From contig CP136067.1 of assembly GCA_032622095.1 (NCBI GenBank), positions 136,093,990-136,157,989 of the forward strand: a DNA stretch of 64,000 nucleotides, in the 5' to 3' direction. A program made the translations under genes and the position numbers. The notes under the pieces are model-generated. The model saw only the letters and a program-made list of their open reading frames with translations. It had not been told where the DNA came from and ran no database searches. Of this stretch, positions 35,169 to 47,525 are shown piece by piece. Numbering within the stretch: the stretch's first letter is position 1; the number at the start of each line of letters is the position of its first letter. This stretch comes from Siphonodentalium dalli. Taxonomy: Eukaryota; Mollusca; Scaphopoda; Gadilida; Siphonodentaliidae.

Positions 35169-35949
35169 TCTTCTATACTATATATTTTGAGACTTCGTAT
35201 ATATGTGTGTGTGTGTGTACTTCATAGAATACAAAACGCGTGTACAGATTGAGATCAAATTTCGTATGTAAGTGTAAAATCCCACCGACACCGCCGTAGT
35301 CGTGTTTTCGAGAAGCTCTGAGCACCCTTTATCCACTCCCAAATCACCGCAAAGGCACGGCGGTGGTTAAGGCAAGAACGCTCTTTATCTATACCTTATA
35401 CGGAGGTTTTAACAAGTAACGCTCTTTATTGCAATGGACGTGGCTAAACGATACCCCATGCGTCCGATGCGGATTCCAATGGACGTGGCTAAACGACTGA
35501 CCCCATGCGTCCGAAATACGGATGCGGACGAAATGCAACTAAAAAGGCAGAATTGATCTAAGAGCTCGAAATATTATGCAGAGGGATTTCACGACGGGAT
35601 TAATTGACTGTCCGCTCTGAAGTTTAGGACGGGGAGGACGGGTACCATGAATTAACTCATTGAAAAACATAGAATGCGTTATCTCGCAAACGGGTGGAGC
35701 TATCGACTTGAAATTTGCTATGTGAATGTATCTTGCCCCGGATACAAATTTTATCGGGTGGCCGAGTCCGTGCGATGCCAGCTTCGCGCATGCGCAGACG
35801 AGATCTCGGAAACCGGTGGTGCTAACGACTTGAAATTTGGTATGTGAATGTATCTTGCCCCGGGTACGAATTTTATCGGGTCGCCGAGCCCGTGCGACGC
35901 AAGCTTCGCGCATGCGCAGACCAGATCTCGGAAACGGGTGGAGCTATCG
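35169..35949 (+). mobile_element. Helitron unit E (type 3, lacks its 3' end)
   Basis: Closely resembles unit D through the 122 bp repeats but stops at GAGCTATCG, where unit F begins. The hairpin and CTAG are missing. The same junction recurs at 38441/38442. Confidence 0.8.
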
Positions 35950-37096
35950 TACTATATATTTTGAGACTTCGTATATGTGTGTGTGTGTACTTCATAGAAT
36001 CCAAAACGCGTGTACAGATTGAGCTCAAACTTCCTATGTAAGTGTCAAATCCCACCGACACGACCGTGGTCGCGGTTTAGAAAAGCTCAGAGCACCCGTT
36101 CTCCAATCTCAAATCACCGAAAGGCACGGCGTGGGTTAATCAAGTGATTATTTAATGAGCGTTTGTTTTTGATGCATCTCTATAAAGAGCGTCTGTTTGC
36201 CATTCAACGTTATTTGCATATGCAGAGAGATATACGGAACATACATTAAATTTAAAAAACATTTGTTTCTGACCAACCCTGCGAGCACGGATGGCGCGCT
36301 TTGTTTTTACAGTATATAGTTATATACCGAAATCATCCCAGATAATCACGAATATAGCATCAGATTTCTCCCCAGATATACCGTTATAAAGCTACTGGAA
36401 TCTGCCAATCTACGGGAAATTCCAGGGAATGCCGATTGAGCTCAAACTTGCTACCCACGGGAAGTGTCATATATATGAGTGTGTCCTTTATAGACTCGAA
36501 CCGATTGAGCTCAAACTTGCTAAATAAGAAAATAGCCCCCAAGCCGTAAATATCAACAACAACGATATTACTAAATACACGTTTTCGACAATGTGAGAGT
36601 TTTCCGGGAGCCGTGATGCCAACAACAACGACCGAAGCCCTTAATGACAACAACAGATTCAATGCAATGTTATATATTATGCAGAGAGACGACATTACGA
36701 CGGGTACGGCAGACTCAAAATATTATGCAGACAGATTTCCCGACGGGAAGCGTTTGTTTTAAATTCAATGCAATGTTATCGTAGAGAGATTTCACGAAAC
36801 AAAGAATGCGTTGTCTGTCGTTCCTAGGAAGGGGGGATTTCTACGGGTAACTTTTTCCGCCAGAAACAAAAAAAATAATTAAAACAATTTACAATTTAAT
36901 TAAAACAATATAAAATTAAAAAAAATTAACAATAAAAAAACAATTCAGAAACAAAATATATTAAATTTAAAAAACATTAAATTCATATTCAAAAATAAAA
37001 AACAGAAATAAATAAAAACAAAATAATTACAAAAATGTCATGTTTCTGAAACAAAGCCATGGGATGAATGCCGCCAGTGGCGGGCTAACCTGCTAG
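35950..37096 (+). mobile_element. Helitron unit F (type 1)
   Basis: Begins TACTATATATTTTGAGAC without the leading TCTA, so the joint with unit E is a recombination or replication joint, not a fresh insertion. Otherwise like unit C. CTAG at 37093-37096. Confidence 0.8.
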
Positions 37097-38441
37097 TCTA
37101 TACTATATATTTTGAGACTTCGTATATGTGTGTGTGTGTGTGTACTTCATAGAATCCAAAACGCGTGTACAGATTGAGCTTAAACTTCCTATGTAAGTGT
37201 CAAATCGCACCGACACGACCGTGGTCGCAGTTTAGAAAAGCTCAGAGCACCCGTTCTCCAATCTCAAATCACCGCAAAGGCACGGCGTGGGTTAATCAAG
37301 TGATTATTTAATGAGCGTTTGTTTTTGACGCATCTCTATAAAGAGCGTCTGTTTGCCATTCAACGCTATTTGCATCTGCAGAGAGATATACGGAACATAC
37401 ATTAAATTTAAAAAACATTTGTTTCTGACCAACCCTGCGAGCACGGATGGCGCGCTTTGTTTTTACAGTATATAGTTATATACCGAAATCATCCCAGATA
37501 ATCACGAATATAGCATCAGATTTCTCCCCAGATATACCGTTATAAAAAGCTACTGGAATCTGCCAATCTACGGGAAATTCCAGGGAATGCCGATTGAGCT
37601 CAAACTTGCTACCCACGGGAAGTGTCATATATATGAGTGTGTCCTTTATAGACTCGAACCGATTGAGCTCAAACTTGCTAAATAAGAAAATAGCCCCCAA
37701 GCCGTAAATATCAACAACAACGATATTGCTACCTACGGGGAGCAACGTTATTAGCATCTGCAGAATTATGCAGAGAGAAAATGCTTTCCTATTTTTAGAA
37801 CGCAACACATGTTTACGTCGCGTTGGTGATTGAGGTTCACAACGGGGTTAATTGACTGTCCGCTCTTTGCGACGATGAGGTTCACGGCGGGGACTATTGA
37901 CCAACACTCACAATTTCGTCTTTTGCATCAGATACCAACACCTCGACCGATCGGGACGAAACTTGGTACGTGAGTGTAGTTTGACCAGGTGGTCGTCGTT
38001 GTCGTATTGGCGAGCCCGTTCGACGCCCGTGCAGCGCATGCGCAGACGAGATATCGGAAACGGGTGGAGCTATCGACTTGAAATTTGGTATGTGAATGTA
38101 TCTTGCGCCGGGTACAAATTTTATCGGGTCGCCGAGCCCGTGCGACGCCCGTGCAGCGCATGCGCAGACGAGATCTCGGAAACGGGTGGAGCTATCGACT
38201 TGAAATTTGCTATGTGAATGTATCTTGCGCCGGGTACAAATTTTATCGGGTGGCCGAGTCCGTGCGACGCCAGCTTCGCGCATGCGCAGACGAGATCTCG
38301 GAAACCGGTGGTGCTATCGACTTGAAATTTGGTATGTGAATGTATCTTGCCCCGGGTACGAATTTTATCGGGTCGCCGAGCCCGTGCGACGCAAGCTTCG
38401 CGCATGCGCAGACCAGATCTCGGAAACGGGTGGAGCTATCG
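37097..38441 (+). mobile_element. Helitron unit G (type 2, lacks its 3' end)
   Basis: The first half is like units B and C; the second half carries four 122 bp repeat units. It ends at GAGCTATCG, the same truncated joint as unit E. Confidence 0.8.
38030..38440 (+). repeat. 122 bp tandem repeat with GCGCATGCGC core
   Basis: GCGCATGCGC starts at 38034, 38156, 38278 and 38400, exactly 122 bp apart. Each unit also has GGAAACGGGTGGAGCTATCG (or a close variant) and TGAATGTATCTTG. Shorter stretches of the same repeat lie in units A, B, D, E and H and in the Helitron at 56076-56827. The period is not a multiple of three, which gives similar open frames in several registers. Confidence 0.92.
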
Positions 38442-39612
38442 TACTATATATTTTGAGACTTCGTATATGTGTGTGTGTGTACTTCATAGAATCCAAAACG
38501 CGTGTACAGATTGAGCTCAAACTTCCTATGTAAGTGTCAAATCCCACCGACACGACCGTGGTCGCGGTTTAGAGAAGCTCAGAGCACCCGTTCTCCAATC
38601 TCAAATCACCGAAAGGCACGGCGTGGGTTAATCAAGTGATTATTTAATGAGCGTTTGTTTTTGATGCATCTCTATAAAGAGCGTCTGTTTGCCATTCAAC
38701 GTTATTTGCATCTGCAGAGAGATATACGGAACATACATTAAATTTAAAAAACATTTGTTTCTGACCAACCCTGCGAGCACGGATGGCGCGCTTTGTTTTT
38801 ACAGTATATAGTTATATACCGAAATCATCCCAGATAATCACGAATATAGCATCAGATTTCTCCCCAGATATACCGTTATAAAGCTACTGGAATCTGCCAA
38901 TCTACGGGAAATTCCAGGGAATGCCGATTGAGCTCAAACTTGCTACCCACGGGAAGTGTCATATATATGAGTGTGTCCTTTATAGACTCGAACCGATTGA
39001 GCTCAAACTTGCTAAATAAGAAAATAGCCCCCAAGCCGTAAATATCAACAACAACGATATTGCTACCTACGGGGAGCAACGTTATTAGCATCTGCAGAAT
39101 TATGCAGAGAGAAAATGCTTTCCTATTTTTAGAACGCAACACATGTTTACGTCGCGTTGGTGATTGAGGTTCACAACGGGGTTAATTGACTGTCCGCTCT
39201 TTGCGACGATGAGGTTCACGGCGGGGACTATTGACCAACACTCACAATTAAAACTAAAACTAAACTTGAAATTTGGTATGTGAATGTATCTTGCGCCGGG
39301 TACAAATTTTATCGGGTCGCCGAGCCCGTGCGACGCCCGTGCAGCGCATGCGCAGACGAGATCTCGGAAACGGGTGGAGCTATCGACTTGAAATTTGCTA
39401 TGTGAATGTATCTTGCGCCGGGTACAAATTTTATCGGGTCGCCGAGTCCGTGCGACGCCAGCTTCGCGCATGCGCAGACCAGATCTCGGAAACGGGTGGA
39501 GCTACCGGGTACAAATTTTTCTTATTGAAACGCGTGGAGCTAAAAATTCAAAAAAAATATTTTAAAAATGTCATGTTTCGGACAAGCCGCCGGTGGCGGG
39601 CTAACCTGCTAG
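38442..39612 (+). mobile_element. Helitron unit H (type 2)
   Basis: Begins at the truncated joint and resembles unit G, with a small replacement AAAACTAAAACTAAA at 39248-39263. Carries two 122 bp units. Ends GCCGGTGGCGGGCT...CTAG at 39609-39612. Confidence 0.8.
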
Positions 39613-40766
39613 TACTATATATTTTGAGACTTCGTATATATGTGGGTACTTTATAGAATCGAAAACGGCTGGCTCGATTGAGTTCAAACTTCCCATCTAA
39701 GGGTAAAAACACACGAACACCGTAGTTGTCGCATTTTGGAGAAGCTCTGAGCACCCATTATCCACTCCCAAATAGCAAAGGCACGGCGGGGTTTAATCCT
39801 TAATGAGCGTTTGTTTTTTGACGCATCGCTATAAAGAGCGTCTGTTTACTATTCAACGTTATTAGCATCTGCAGAGAGATATACGGGAACAATAATTTTG
39901 AGTGGTTTCCTATGCGGGGAGATTTATTGGATGCCATAGTACTCTTACAACATCATTGTTATAGTATGTATGACACTTAGGTCAGGGCTTATGGGGGGGG
40001 GGTAGTTAGTGTGGATATAGGCATAATGCTTCTCAGAAATCCCGGTTACAAACCAACACTCACAATTTCGTATTTACGCAAACGCAACGTTATCGCTCGA
40101 AATTTATTATGCAGAGAGATATACGGGAACAAGTGCTTTCCTATTTTTAGAACGCAACACATGATACCAAACAAAATTACGTCGCGTTGGTGATGGCGTT
40201 CACGACGGGATTAATTGACTGTCCGCTCTTTGCGAGGATGGGGTTCACGACGGGATTAACTTTGCGGGGACTATTGACCATCTCGTAAGGGTGGACAACC
40301 TCTGTCAGGGGCTGCTCAATGGCCACGGGCAGGTTAAAAAAATCATACCTCTTCTGGGTCTGGACGTGTATAGACATGAGCGTGTTGTGTTCCTAAGAAC
40401 GCGGAGCGTGTTGTGTTCCTAAGAACGCGGATCGGGTAAGTTTTTCCGCCCTATGGTAGCTCAAACTTCGTATATAAGTGTAAAAACACACGGGGATCGT
40501 CGACGTCGTATTGTGTGAAACATTCTTATGTCTGTCATTCCTAGGAACGGGGAAAATTTCATCCGGTCAGTCTTAACCTTCAAACGGGTACCCACAAATT
40601 ATATATTGAGACCCCGACATGACCTTGACCTTGAAAATGATCAATTCAAGGTCAAATCGGGTAAAATATTGAAAAACCCAATATTAACTCATTGAAAAAC
40701 ACAAACAAAACATAAAACATTGTCATGTTTCTGACCAAGCACGCCAGTGGCGGGCTAACCTGCTAG
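39613..40766 (+). mobile_element. Helitron unit I
   Basis: Begins TACTATATATTTTGAGAC directly after unit H. The interior is more diverged, with the doublet GTGTTGTGTTCCTAAGAACG at 40381-40430. Ends GCCAGTGGCGGGCT...CTAG at 40763-40766. Confidence 0.75.
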
Positions 40767-41311
40767 TCTATTATATATTTTGGAAGATATGTGTGTGTGA
40801 GGGTGTGTGTGTGTGTGTGTCTGTGTGTGTCTGTCTGTTCGCGATGGACTCGAAAACGACCGAACCGATTTCGATGAAACTTGGTACGTGGGGGTACTTT
40901 CGGGCGTGGAGTGGCATGGGCCTTTTAATTTCCCCGTACGACGTGACCTTGACCATGAAATCGGGTCATTTCAAGGTCGAACGCCCGAATATCACAGGAT
41001 TTCGATGAAAATTAGTGTTTGGGGATACTTTCGTGTGGGGAGTGTCGGAAGATATGTGTGTGTGGGTGTGTGTGTCTGTGTGTGTGTCTGTCTGTTCGCG
41101 ATGGACTCGAAAACGACCGAACCGATTTCGATGAAACTTGGTACGTGGGGGTACTTTCGGGCGTGGAGTGGCATGGGCCTTTTAATTTGCCCGTACGACG
41201 TGACCTTGACCTTGAAATCGGGTCATTTCAAGGTCGAACGCCCGAGTATCACAGGATTTCGATGAAAATTAGTGTTTGGGGATACTTTCGTGTGGGGAGT
41301 GTCGTAGCTAG
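40767..41311 (+). mobile_element. Helitron unit J with internal duplication
   Basis: Two direct copies of about 265 bp (about 40782-41046 and 41047-41309) each begin GGAAGATATGTGTGTG and contain CCGATTTCGATGAAACTTGG. Ends TAGCTAG then T; the G/C hairpin is missing, so the 3' end is less certain than the others. Confidence 0.65.
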
Positions 41312-44300
41312 TAATATATATTTGTCATGTATTACAGTGACGTGGCAAAAGGTCTCAGTGGGTGTGTGGAGGGGGTATCCTTGAAATTTCCAAACTGCAC
41401 CCCTTGAACCAGGACAAACTCACAAAATTGCACCCTTAGCTTTTATTTGTCAACTGCATGGCACCTCGTAGTGTTGTGTGTGATTATCAGTTTTGACTGT
41501 TCACCGGGAGAGACCAGGGCCCATTACCAGGCCTCTAGATCATGCCGTGGATCTCGAATGAGGCTACATAGTGGAATAGATTAGTAAAAGAATTGTTCCC
41601 TTCGTGACTAGAGCATCAGAATCAAATAATCACATTGCCATTTTTTCACATTACAGGTCGATTATGAGCGCATATGTGAAGAAGTTTCTATAGAAATTTT
41701 AATATAAAGAAACTTTCCAGAAAAAATGAGGCCTAAGCAGAATGAGGTCCCCAGAGGGTGAATTTAGTTACGCTAGCCCGATATCCGGGATAGCGTCATT
41801 AAATTCACACCCTGGGGACCTCATTCTGCAAATGACAGGCACACTAAACTCAGTCTTGCATATGCCAGTCCGTGTGGGTGTGTGTATAGGGATGTGTATA
41901 CATGCTCAACGTTGCAATTCATGTCCCACCCTTTATCAGATTATATACATGGAGATGCCTCCATTGTCAGAGTTGTATACAGCCTGGATATCAAACTGCA
42001 TCCGTCCCCTGAACCCTACCAATTTCCACGTTATGGAATACTGGAGGAATTCACACCAACACACAGAACAACATTTGTTCTGACATTCTTAACAAAATTG
42101 TGTCAAGCATGAAATTCCCAACTGTTAAAGTGATGTGAAACACTCCGGTAGGGTGATCAAATAGAAATGGAGAATATTCTTGATAAAAGTACATGTAGTT
42201 ATATTATACAAACATTGTATCCAAATTGATATAACACACCATAATTCTTTTATATTAATTAAATGTAGCGACTCTCGATGGTGAAATCGTTTTCGTTACT
42301 TTATCGCCGATAGTTGAGTCCCGAATCGAGAGGTAAATATTTACAATTGAGCATAGTTCTCGCACGCATGTGTAAACGGTCTGTAGTAACTTACACCGGG
42401 TAACGCGTGGCCCGCTTAGATAGATAGCCAGCGGTGTGTAAACAATTCCTCAAACATACATTTAAAAATATTGTTTAAATATCTATACAATTACCAAGAG
42501 CAATATCTAAAAGTGCGAGTTTGGATATTACTAATTTTGGCATTTCCATTTTCTATAATTTATATCATACATACTGCCCAACCATACCTCTAAAACGAAG
42601 GGGCTAGATGTTTACACATGTACAACAATACCCTGATGCAGCTGAGAGAGAACTAAATAGGGAATGCAACTGCATTCAGCTCCTTCCAAATAAAAATCTA
42701 TATTATCCAAGGTTTTCCTAAAGTGGCTAAACTGTAAAAACTGTCGGATTGTCGGAATTCTGTTTTTTCAATTTGACCAAACTGAGTGGTCATAAAGTTT
42801 ACAGATTGGCTTGGCATAGTGGCGTGGAATACTGCCAGTGTTGAGTCATGATCGATTAGACAGTGACACTGATAGTGAGTGACTTGAAAATGAAAGTTGA
42901 AGTTGAGTCAATTCAACAATTTCAAGGTGGAAAGTGAACTGAATAAATGAGTCAAATTAATTGAGTGCCGTGACTAGCGAGATGATTTCTGAAGCCGCAC
43001 AATTGTGCGAATCGAGTTCACCGATCAAGAAACGTACGCAGCCATGATGAAACTTTACATGCGTTCGCTGTGAATAGTACATGTACAGTGAGTTGAGTGA
43101 CTGACTCACTGAGTTGAGTCGAATCAAGCTGGAAAATGAACTGAAACGACGTGCCGAATCACTCTTGACATTTCAATGGAATGAATGTTGCATGCAGACA
43201 ATTGATTATTGTCATGCGATCAGTTCCGAAGATTGACAGAGCTGTGCAAATCGAGTACAGCCATCATCCATTAATGACGTTTTCTGTTTGGTGTAAACAG
43301 TATTTAATCCATATAATTCATAAAGTAATTACAATATAATAACAATTTATGGTATGGAGGGGATTCGACAGCAAGCTGGTAGCTTATATGTGTCGCCTCC
43401 GGTTATGGTGTGACCGAGCCAACAACGTGAGTGTGCTTCGATTAAGTGCGATGTATTTTAGATAATTTGATGTTCACAGTTGGCGTTTATTTATTTTTTG
43501 TCTGGCATTAACTCACGCAGTGGGCTCGTTCGATAGGTGTGTCGATATTAAGTTTTATGGAATAAACGGTTTAAGTGAACCTAAAATATGGTATTAGTAA
43601 TACAGTTGGTATTAGAAAAATTAATATCAGATCAGTTGGAGAAAAAGGGAGAATTAGATAATAATGTTTCAGATAGGAGAGAATTTAAAGATGTGGATAA
43701 TCTGATGTAGACATACATGCTATTGAAGAGCTGGCCTATAGCCTCTGAGCCGACGTCGCACCACGGTAACAGTTCACAACAAGAAAACCATAGTCAGAAA
43801 TGGTAACGCCACCAAGATTATAGTATTACATATAAATAGAAATTATAAAAAATACATAAAATATTTTGATAACAGTTGCGTTTAAACAAGTAATCCTTCA
43901 AATTATTACTAACAAACAAGTAAATGACTGTGGGGTCACTCAACAGATTATAAAGACTTGGACTTAGTATACTGTAAATACTGGGACTGTATATTTTTAA
44001 ATTTTAGTCTAAAATTTAAATGAAATAATTAAAAGATAAAATTTAGCAAGTAGTAAAAGTTAATTTTCTCATTTAATTTTTTTTTTTTGTTAAATAAAGG
44101 AATAATTTAAATGTAAAATTTGGTTTAAAAAAAATGATTGACCGTGGCTCTTCCAATAATTGCGCGACTGACCTGGTCAATTGTTCTTAAGAAGTTGTTT
44201 TGAGAATTACTATGGAGGGAAATAGTTATGGCTGTGGCTTCGCAAGTAATTGACTTGGTGACGTGATGTTAACAAATCTGAACTCCAGTAAACCAAGGAC

Positions 44301-44402
44301 GCTCCATACCAAATATAAGGTAAATAAATAATTCTTTAGAAGTTGTTTTAAGATTTACTATGGAGGGAAAGAATTGTGGTGCTGGCTTCGCAACTATTTG
44401 AC
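41312..44402. other. About 3 kb without a recognised gene
   Basis: Contains the poly-G-type repeat near 41335-41405, the hairpin at 41737-41829, a stretch rich in GAGTTGAGTGA/GAGTCAA words at 42840-43150, and two copies of TACTATGGAGGGAAA at about 44209 and 44357. The plus-strand frames at 41742-42112 have no domain I know. Confidence 0.5.
41737..41829. repeat. 93 bp hairpin
   Basis: GCAGAATGAGGTCCCCAG at the left pairs with CTGGGGACCTCATTCTGC at the right; the pairing continues with small bulges through GGGTGAATTTA / TAAATTCACACCC to a loop around GATATC. Confidence 0.85.
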
Positions 44403-45001
44403 CCCATTGTATGGGAGGCCAAATTCACATTTAATAATCAATTGCGCTTAAATGTAATTAATTGCGCTTAAGCGCAATTCATGGTTATATGTAACAAAAC
44501 ACCCCTGGTGAATAAATAGGTTTCTCCATAACTTAGCATTAACTCCTATTGACATGTCACCTCTTGGTTTCATTGGTTTGATTGGGTAGGGAGCTAGCCC
44601 AACTTCTTTATCTAAATGGCTGACTCGCAATAGTATCACCTTCTGTTTTAGTTGGAGCGACTCGTGATAGCATTATATTATCTTCGGTATATATTAGTTG
44701 GGGCTACTTGCAATAGCATTACTTTCTGTATTAGTCGGGGCGACATTGATTTTCTTAAATTTTCGAGTATACAGGCACACCATATGAGGGAAGCAAGCCC
44801 TCGGTGACACCACATTCACACTATATGATCATGGAAATACTATAGATTTGTGCAAGATATGCTGATTTAATAAGAAAAACTAGAGCTCCAGGACTGAGAC
44901 ACCAAAGCTCCAGTGATTACACACCATTTTTTGGACAGGGATGCTGATAATATGAAAATAGGGTTTTTTCCCCCCTGGTTTAAGTCAATAAGTAAACCAT
45001 A

Positions 45002-45211
45002 CGGTAATGCTCTAATTAATCGACTCCTTAACCACAGCAGAATTATGGATAACTTTTCAGGATTTAGTCGGAAATATGGCTTATTGCCATTCATTGTAAA
45101 GCTCTCGAGAGCTTTTCGATGAATGGCAACAAGCCATATTTCCGACTAAATCCTGAAACGTTACCCATAATTCTGCTGTGGTTAAGAAGTCGATTAATTA
45201 GAGCATTACAG
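45002..45211. mobile_element. mariner-type palindromic MITE, copy 2
   Basis: TA on both sides, ends CGGTAATGCTCTAATTAATC and its complement ending GAGCATTACAG. The halves pair nearly throughout (GAATGGCA.. / ..TGCCATTC) around a central AGCTCTCGAGAGCT. Nested inside the 44411-45684 element. Confidence 0.88.
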
Positions 45212-45507
45212 TATGAGGTAACAAAGCCCTCATGCAGTGACACCGCATGCATGTATAGGCTAAAATCTGTGCAAAAATACATTAAAAACATCTTACAAAA
45301 AATTACTAAGAGTTCCGGGAAGGCGACATCAATTCTTTGGATAGAGGGATGCTGATAATATGTAATTAGGGATTCTCCTTGTTGAACACATACTCACAGT
45401 TGACTGTTGAGTACAGGTCAAAATTAGCCCAATGCTCATCTTGTGTTGCTAGGTGATACACCAGGTCATGCTAATAGTTTATGGGTAGGTTAGATAGTAG
45501 TCACAAT

Positions 45508-45658
45508 TATGCTTAAGCGCAATTGATTGCGCTTAAGTGCAATTAATTGCGCTTAAGCGTAATTAATTACGCTTAAGCGTAAATGCCCTATTTGCGCTTA
45601 AGCACAATATGTGGTATTTGCGCTTAAGCGCAATTATTTGCGCTTAAGCGCAATTCAT
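45508..45658. repeat. Palindromic TTGCGCTTAAGCGCAA cluster
   Basis: Seven variants of the self-complementary 16-mer sit about 20-25 bp apart; two more are at 44445-44480 at the other end of the element. Confidence 0.85.
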
Positions 45659-46126
45659 TATTAAATGTGAATTTGGCCTCCCATACCATTGTAACAAATA
45701 TAAATATTAGTCACTCAGGCAATAGATGTATCTATTCTGTATATTAAGTTATTGGGTCTTACGAGTCTTGAGATGTCTAAATATGTTTTGATGGACAGAT
45801 CGCGCAAGCGCAAGGGACACCCGCCAATCTTATCTGTTGTGATTCCAATTGTTGACTTATTAAATATGCACATATGCTTAAGAAACAGTCGCGCGCGAAG
45901 CGCGCTCCCGTAGGTCGGTTTTTGGATCCCAGTTAATGAAAATATCATTGAAATAATCGGTTTCCCCCCAATAAACATCCATATATTCAATATACATGTT
46001 TTTGGAGCAGAATTAGGTAGACCATATTGAACGCCGTAATTCTGCTGTGGTTAAGTGGTCAATTACTTTGGACATTACTGTATGTAGATGGAGTTATCAT
46101 TAGACCTCACATCCTTATATGGGATA

Positions 46127-46255
46127 CAGTAATGCCCAAAGTAATTGACCACTTAACCACATCAGAATTATGGGTAATTTTTCAGGATTTAAAATCCGGA
46201 AAAATTACCCATAATTCTGCTGTGGTTAAGTGGTCAATTACTTTGGACATTACTG
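46127..46255. mobile_element. mariner-type palindromic MITE, copy 3
   Basis: 129 bp, TA-flanked, ends CAGTAATGCCCAAAGTAATT and its complement ending CATTACTG. A half copy (46034-46080) lies just upstream. Confidence 0.85.
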
Positions 46256-46301
46256 TATGTGGATGGAGTTATCATTAGACCTCACATCCTTATATGGGCT
46301 A

Positions 46302-46430
46302 CAGTAATGCCTAAAGTAATTGACCAATTAACCACAGCAGAATTATGGGTAATTTTTCAGGATTTAAAATCTTGAAAAATTACCCATAATTCTGCTGTGG
46401 TTAAGTGATCAATTACTTTGGACATTACTG
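46302..46430. mobile_element. mariner-type palindromic MITE, copy 4
   Basis: Same length and structure as copy 3. Both share the external spacer GATGGAGTTATCATTAGACC, so this is a tandem duplication of MITE plus flank (about 175 bp), not an independent insertion. Confidence 0.85.
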
Positions 46431-46734
46431 TATGTAGATGGAGTTAAACCTCACATCAGTTTGTTGGTGATTTTGACCTTGACTTGGGACCTTTGGTTTT
46501 TAACGCAACAAATGCGAGTACACATTATACACAAATTTCTGATGTAGCCAGAGTTTTTCTTGGATAATATGAGTTTGAAGCCTGCTTACATTTCAATATG
46601 TTGTCAGTGTTGTATTGTCTGCAGCCGAACTCGGCGCGTTGAAGCAAAAGTCATAAGAGATAAAATGTGTACGTAACGAGACTATAATACAAATGAAAAA
46701 ATAAATTGAAGGAGGGGTGGGCATTACAGGGAAC

Positions 46735-47520
46735 TAAGGGTTGAACCGATATAAATTTGTAGAGCGATAACGACCAATGTTGACATATTACGCATCTCAA
46801 CTCTACTGTTGCAACAAGGTTATAAAATAGGGGGGGGGGGGGGTGTCAGAATCTTAGTCATCTCTATATAGTGCCAGAATAGTCATTTATGGACTTCTAT
46901 AGTGGTACAATACAAATTAGAATCAAATGATAAAAATATGTATGTAACACAACTATACCGATGAAAATAAAAATAATAATTTAGGCCGGGATAAGATGTT
47001 GGGTTGGTTATATGGACTCGGAGAAAAAGGGGTTCGTACCGATGAACTGACATAAATTAGTGGAGCGATGTTGCCATGTAATGCATCGCGACTGTACTAA
47101 AGTAGCAATTATATAAAAATTGGGGGGGGGGGGGGTCGGAAATTATCTCTATCTCTATAGATGGCACCAGAATTATATAGAACGGAATAGCAATTGATAT
47201 ACGTATACGGTATACTATAGTAATACCATAGACATATAAGTACAAGTATCACGCAATAAAATATTTCGTAACGTGACTATAGCGATGAAAAAAAAAAAAA
47301 TTGGACTGGGATTAGAGATTGGGTTGGTTATATGTGGATAATTGGATATGGAATTCATACCGATGAAATGATACAAATTAGTGGAGCGATAAAGACCAAT
47401 GTTGACACTTAGTCAGGCTACGCGGGGGAAATAGGGGTTGATACGATAGACCGAAATAAATTTGTCGAGTGATAATGACCAATGTTGACGTATAAAGTAA
47501 CGCGACTGTACTGTTGCACA
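46735..47520 (+). repeat. About 300 bp tandem repeat with poly-G
   Basis: Landmarks GAGCGAT, CGACTGTACT, a 13 G run and GTTGGGTTGGTTATATG recur at about 300 bp spacing (poly-G at 46830 and 47126). The third unit is partial and is followed immediately by the 47526 element. Confidence 0.7.
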
Positions 47521-47525
47521 ATTTA

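Larger units (their letters stand above)
31514..41311 (+). mobile_element. Tandem array of ten Helitron-like units
   Basis: Units begin with TC followed by TATACTATATATTTTG and a (GT)n tract, and end with a G/C-rich hairpin followed by CTAG, the terminal structure of Helitron rolling-circle transposons. Most units abut directly (CTAG then TC) with no host DNA between. No Rep or helicase is encoded, so all are non-autonomous. The short repetitive open frames in the array come from the 122 bp repeat and are not genes. Confidence 0.85.
44411..45684. mobile_element. 1.27 kb TIR element, hAT-like duplication
   Basis: Inverted ends ATGGGAGGCCAAATTCACAT and the complement ending GGCCTCCCAT. Flanks CCCATTGT (44403-44410) and ACCATTGT (45685-45692) match at 7 of 8 bases, fitting an 8 bp target duplication. 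The interior holds a mariner-type MITE (45002-45211) and palindromic GCGCTTAAGCGC repeats near both ends. No transposase is seen. Confidence 0.75.

Noticed and set aside
34670-39656. Repeated open frames with RARRPDKI / YRVAEPVRR as a gene family
   Set aside because: They translate the 122 bp Helitron repeat on both strands and in several registers; there is no consistent start, stop or domain.
40807-41384. Open frames rich in VCVCV and ETWYVGVLSG
   Set aside because: GT-repeat and Helitron module translated in frame; no gene.
41742-42112. Two overlapping plus-strand frames as a small gene
   Set aside because: They begin inside a hairpin and show no domain; possible but not supportable.
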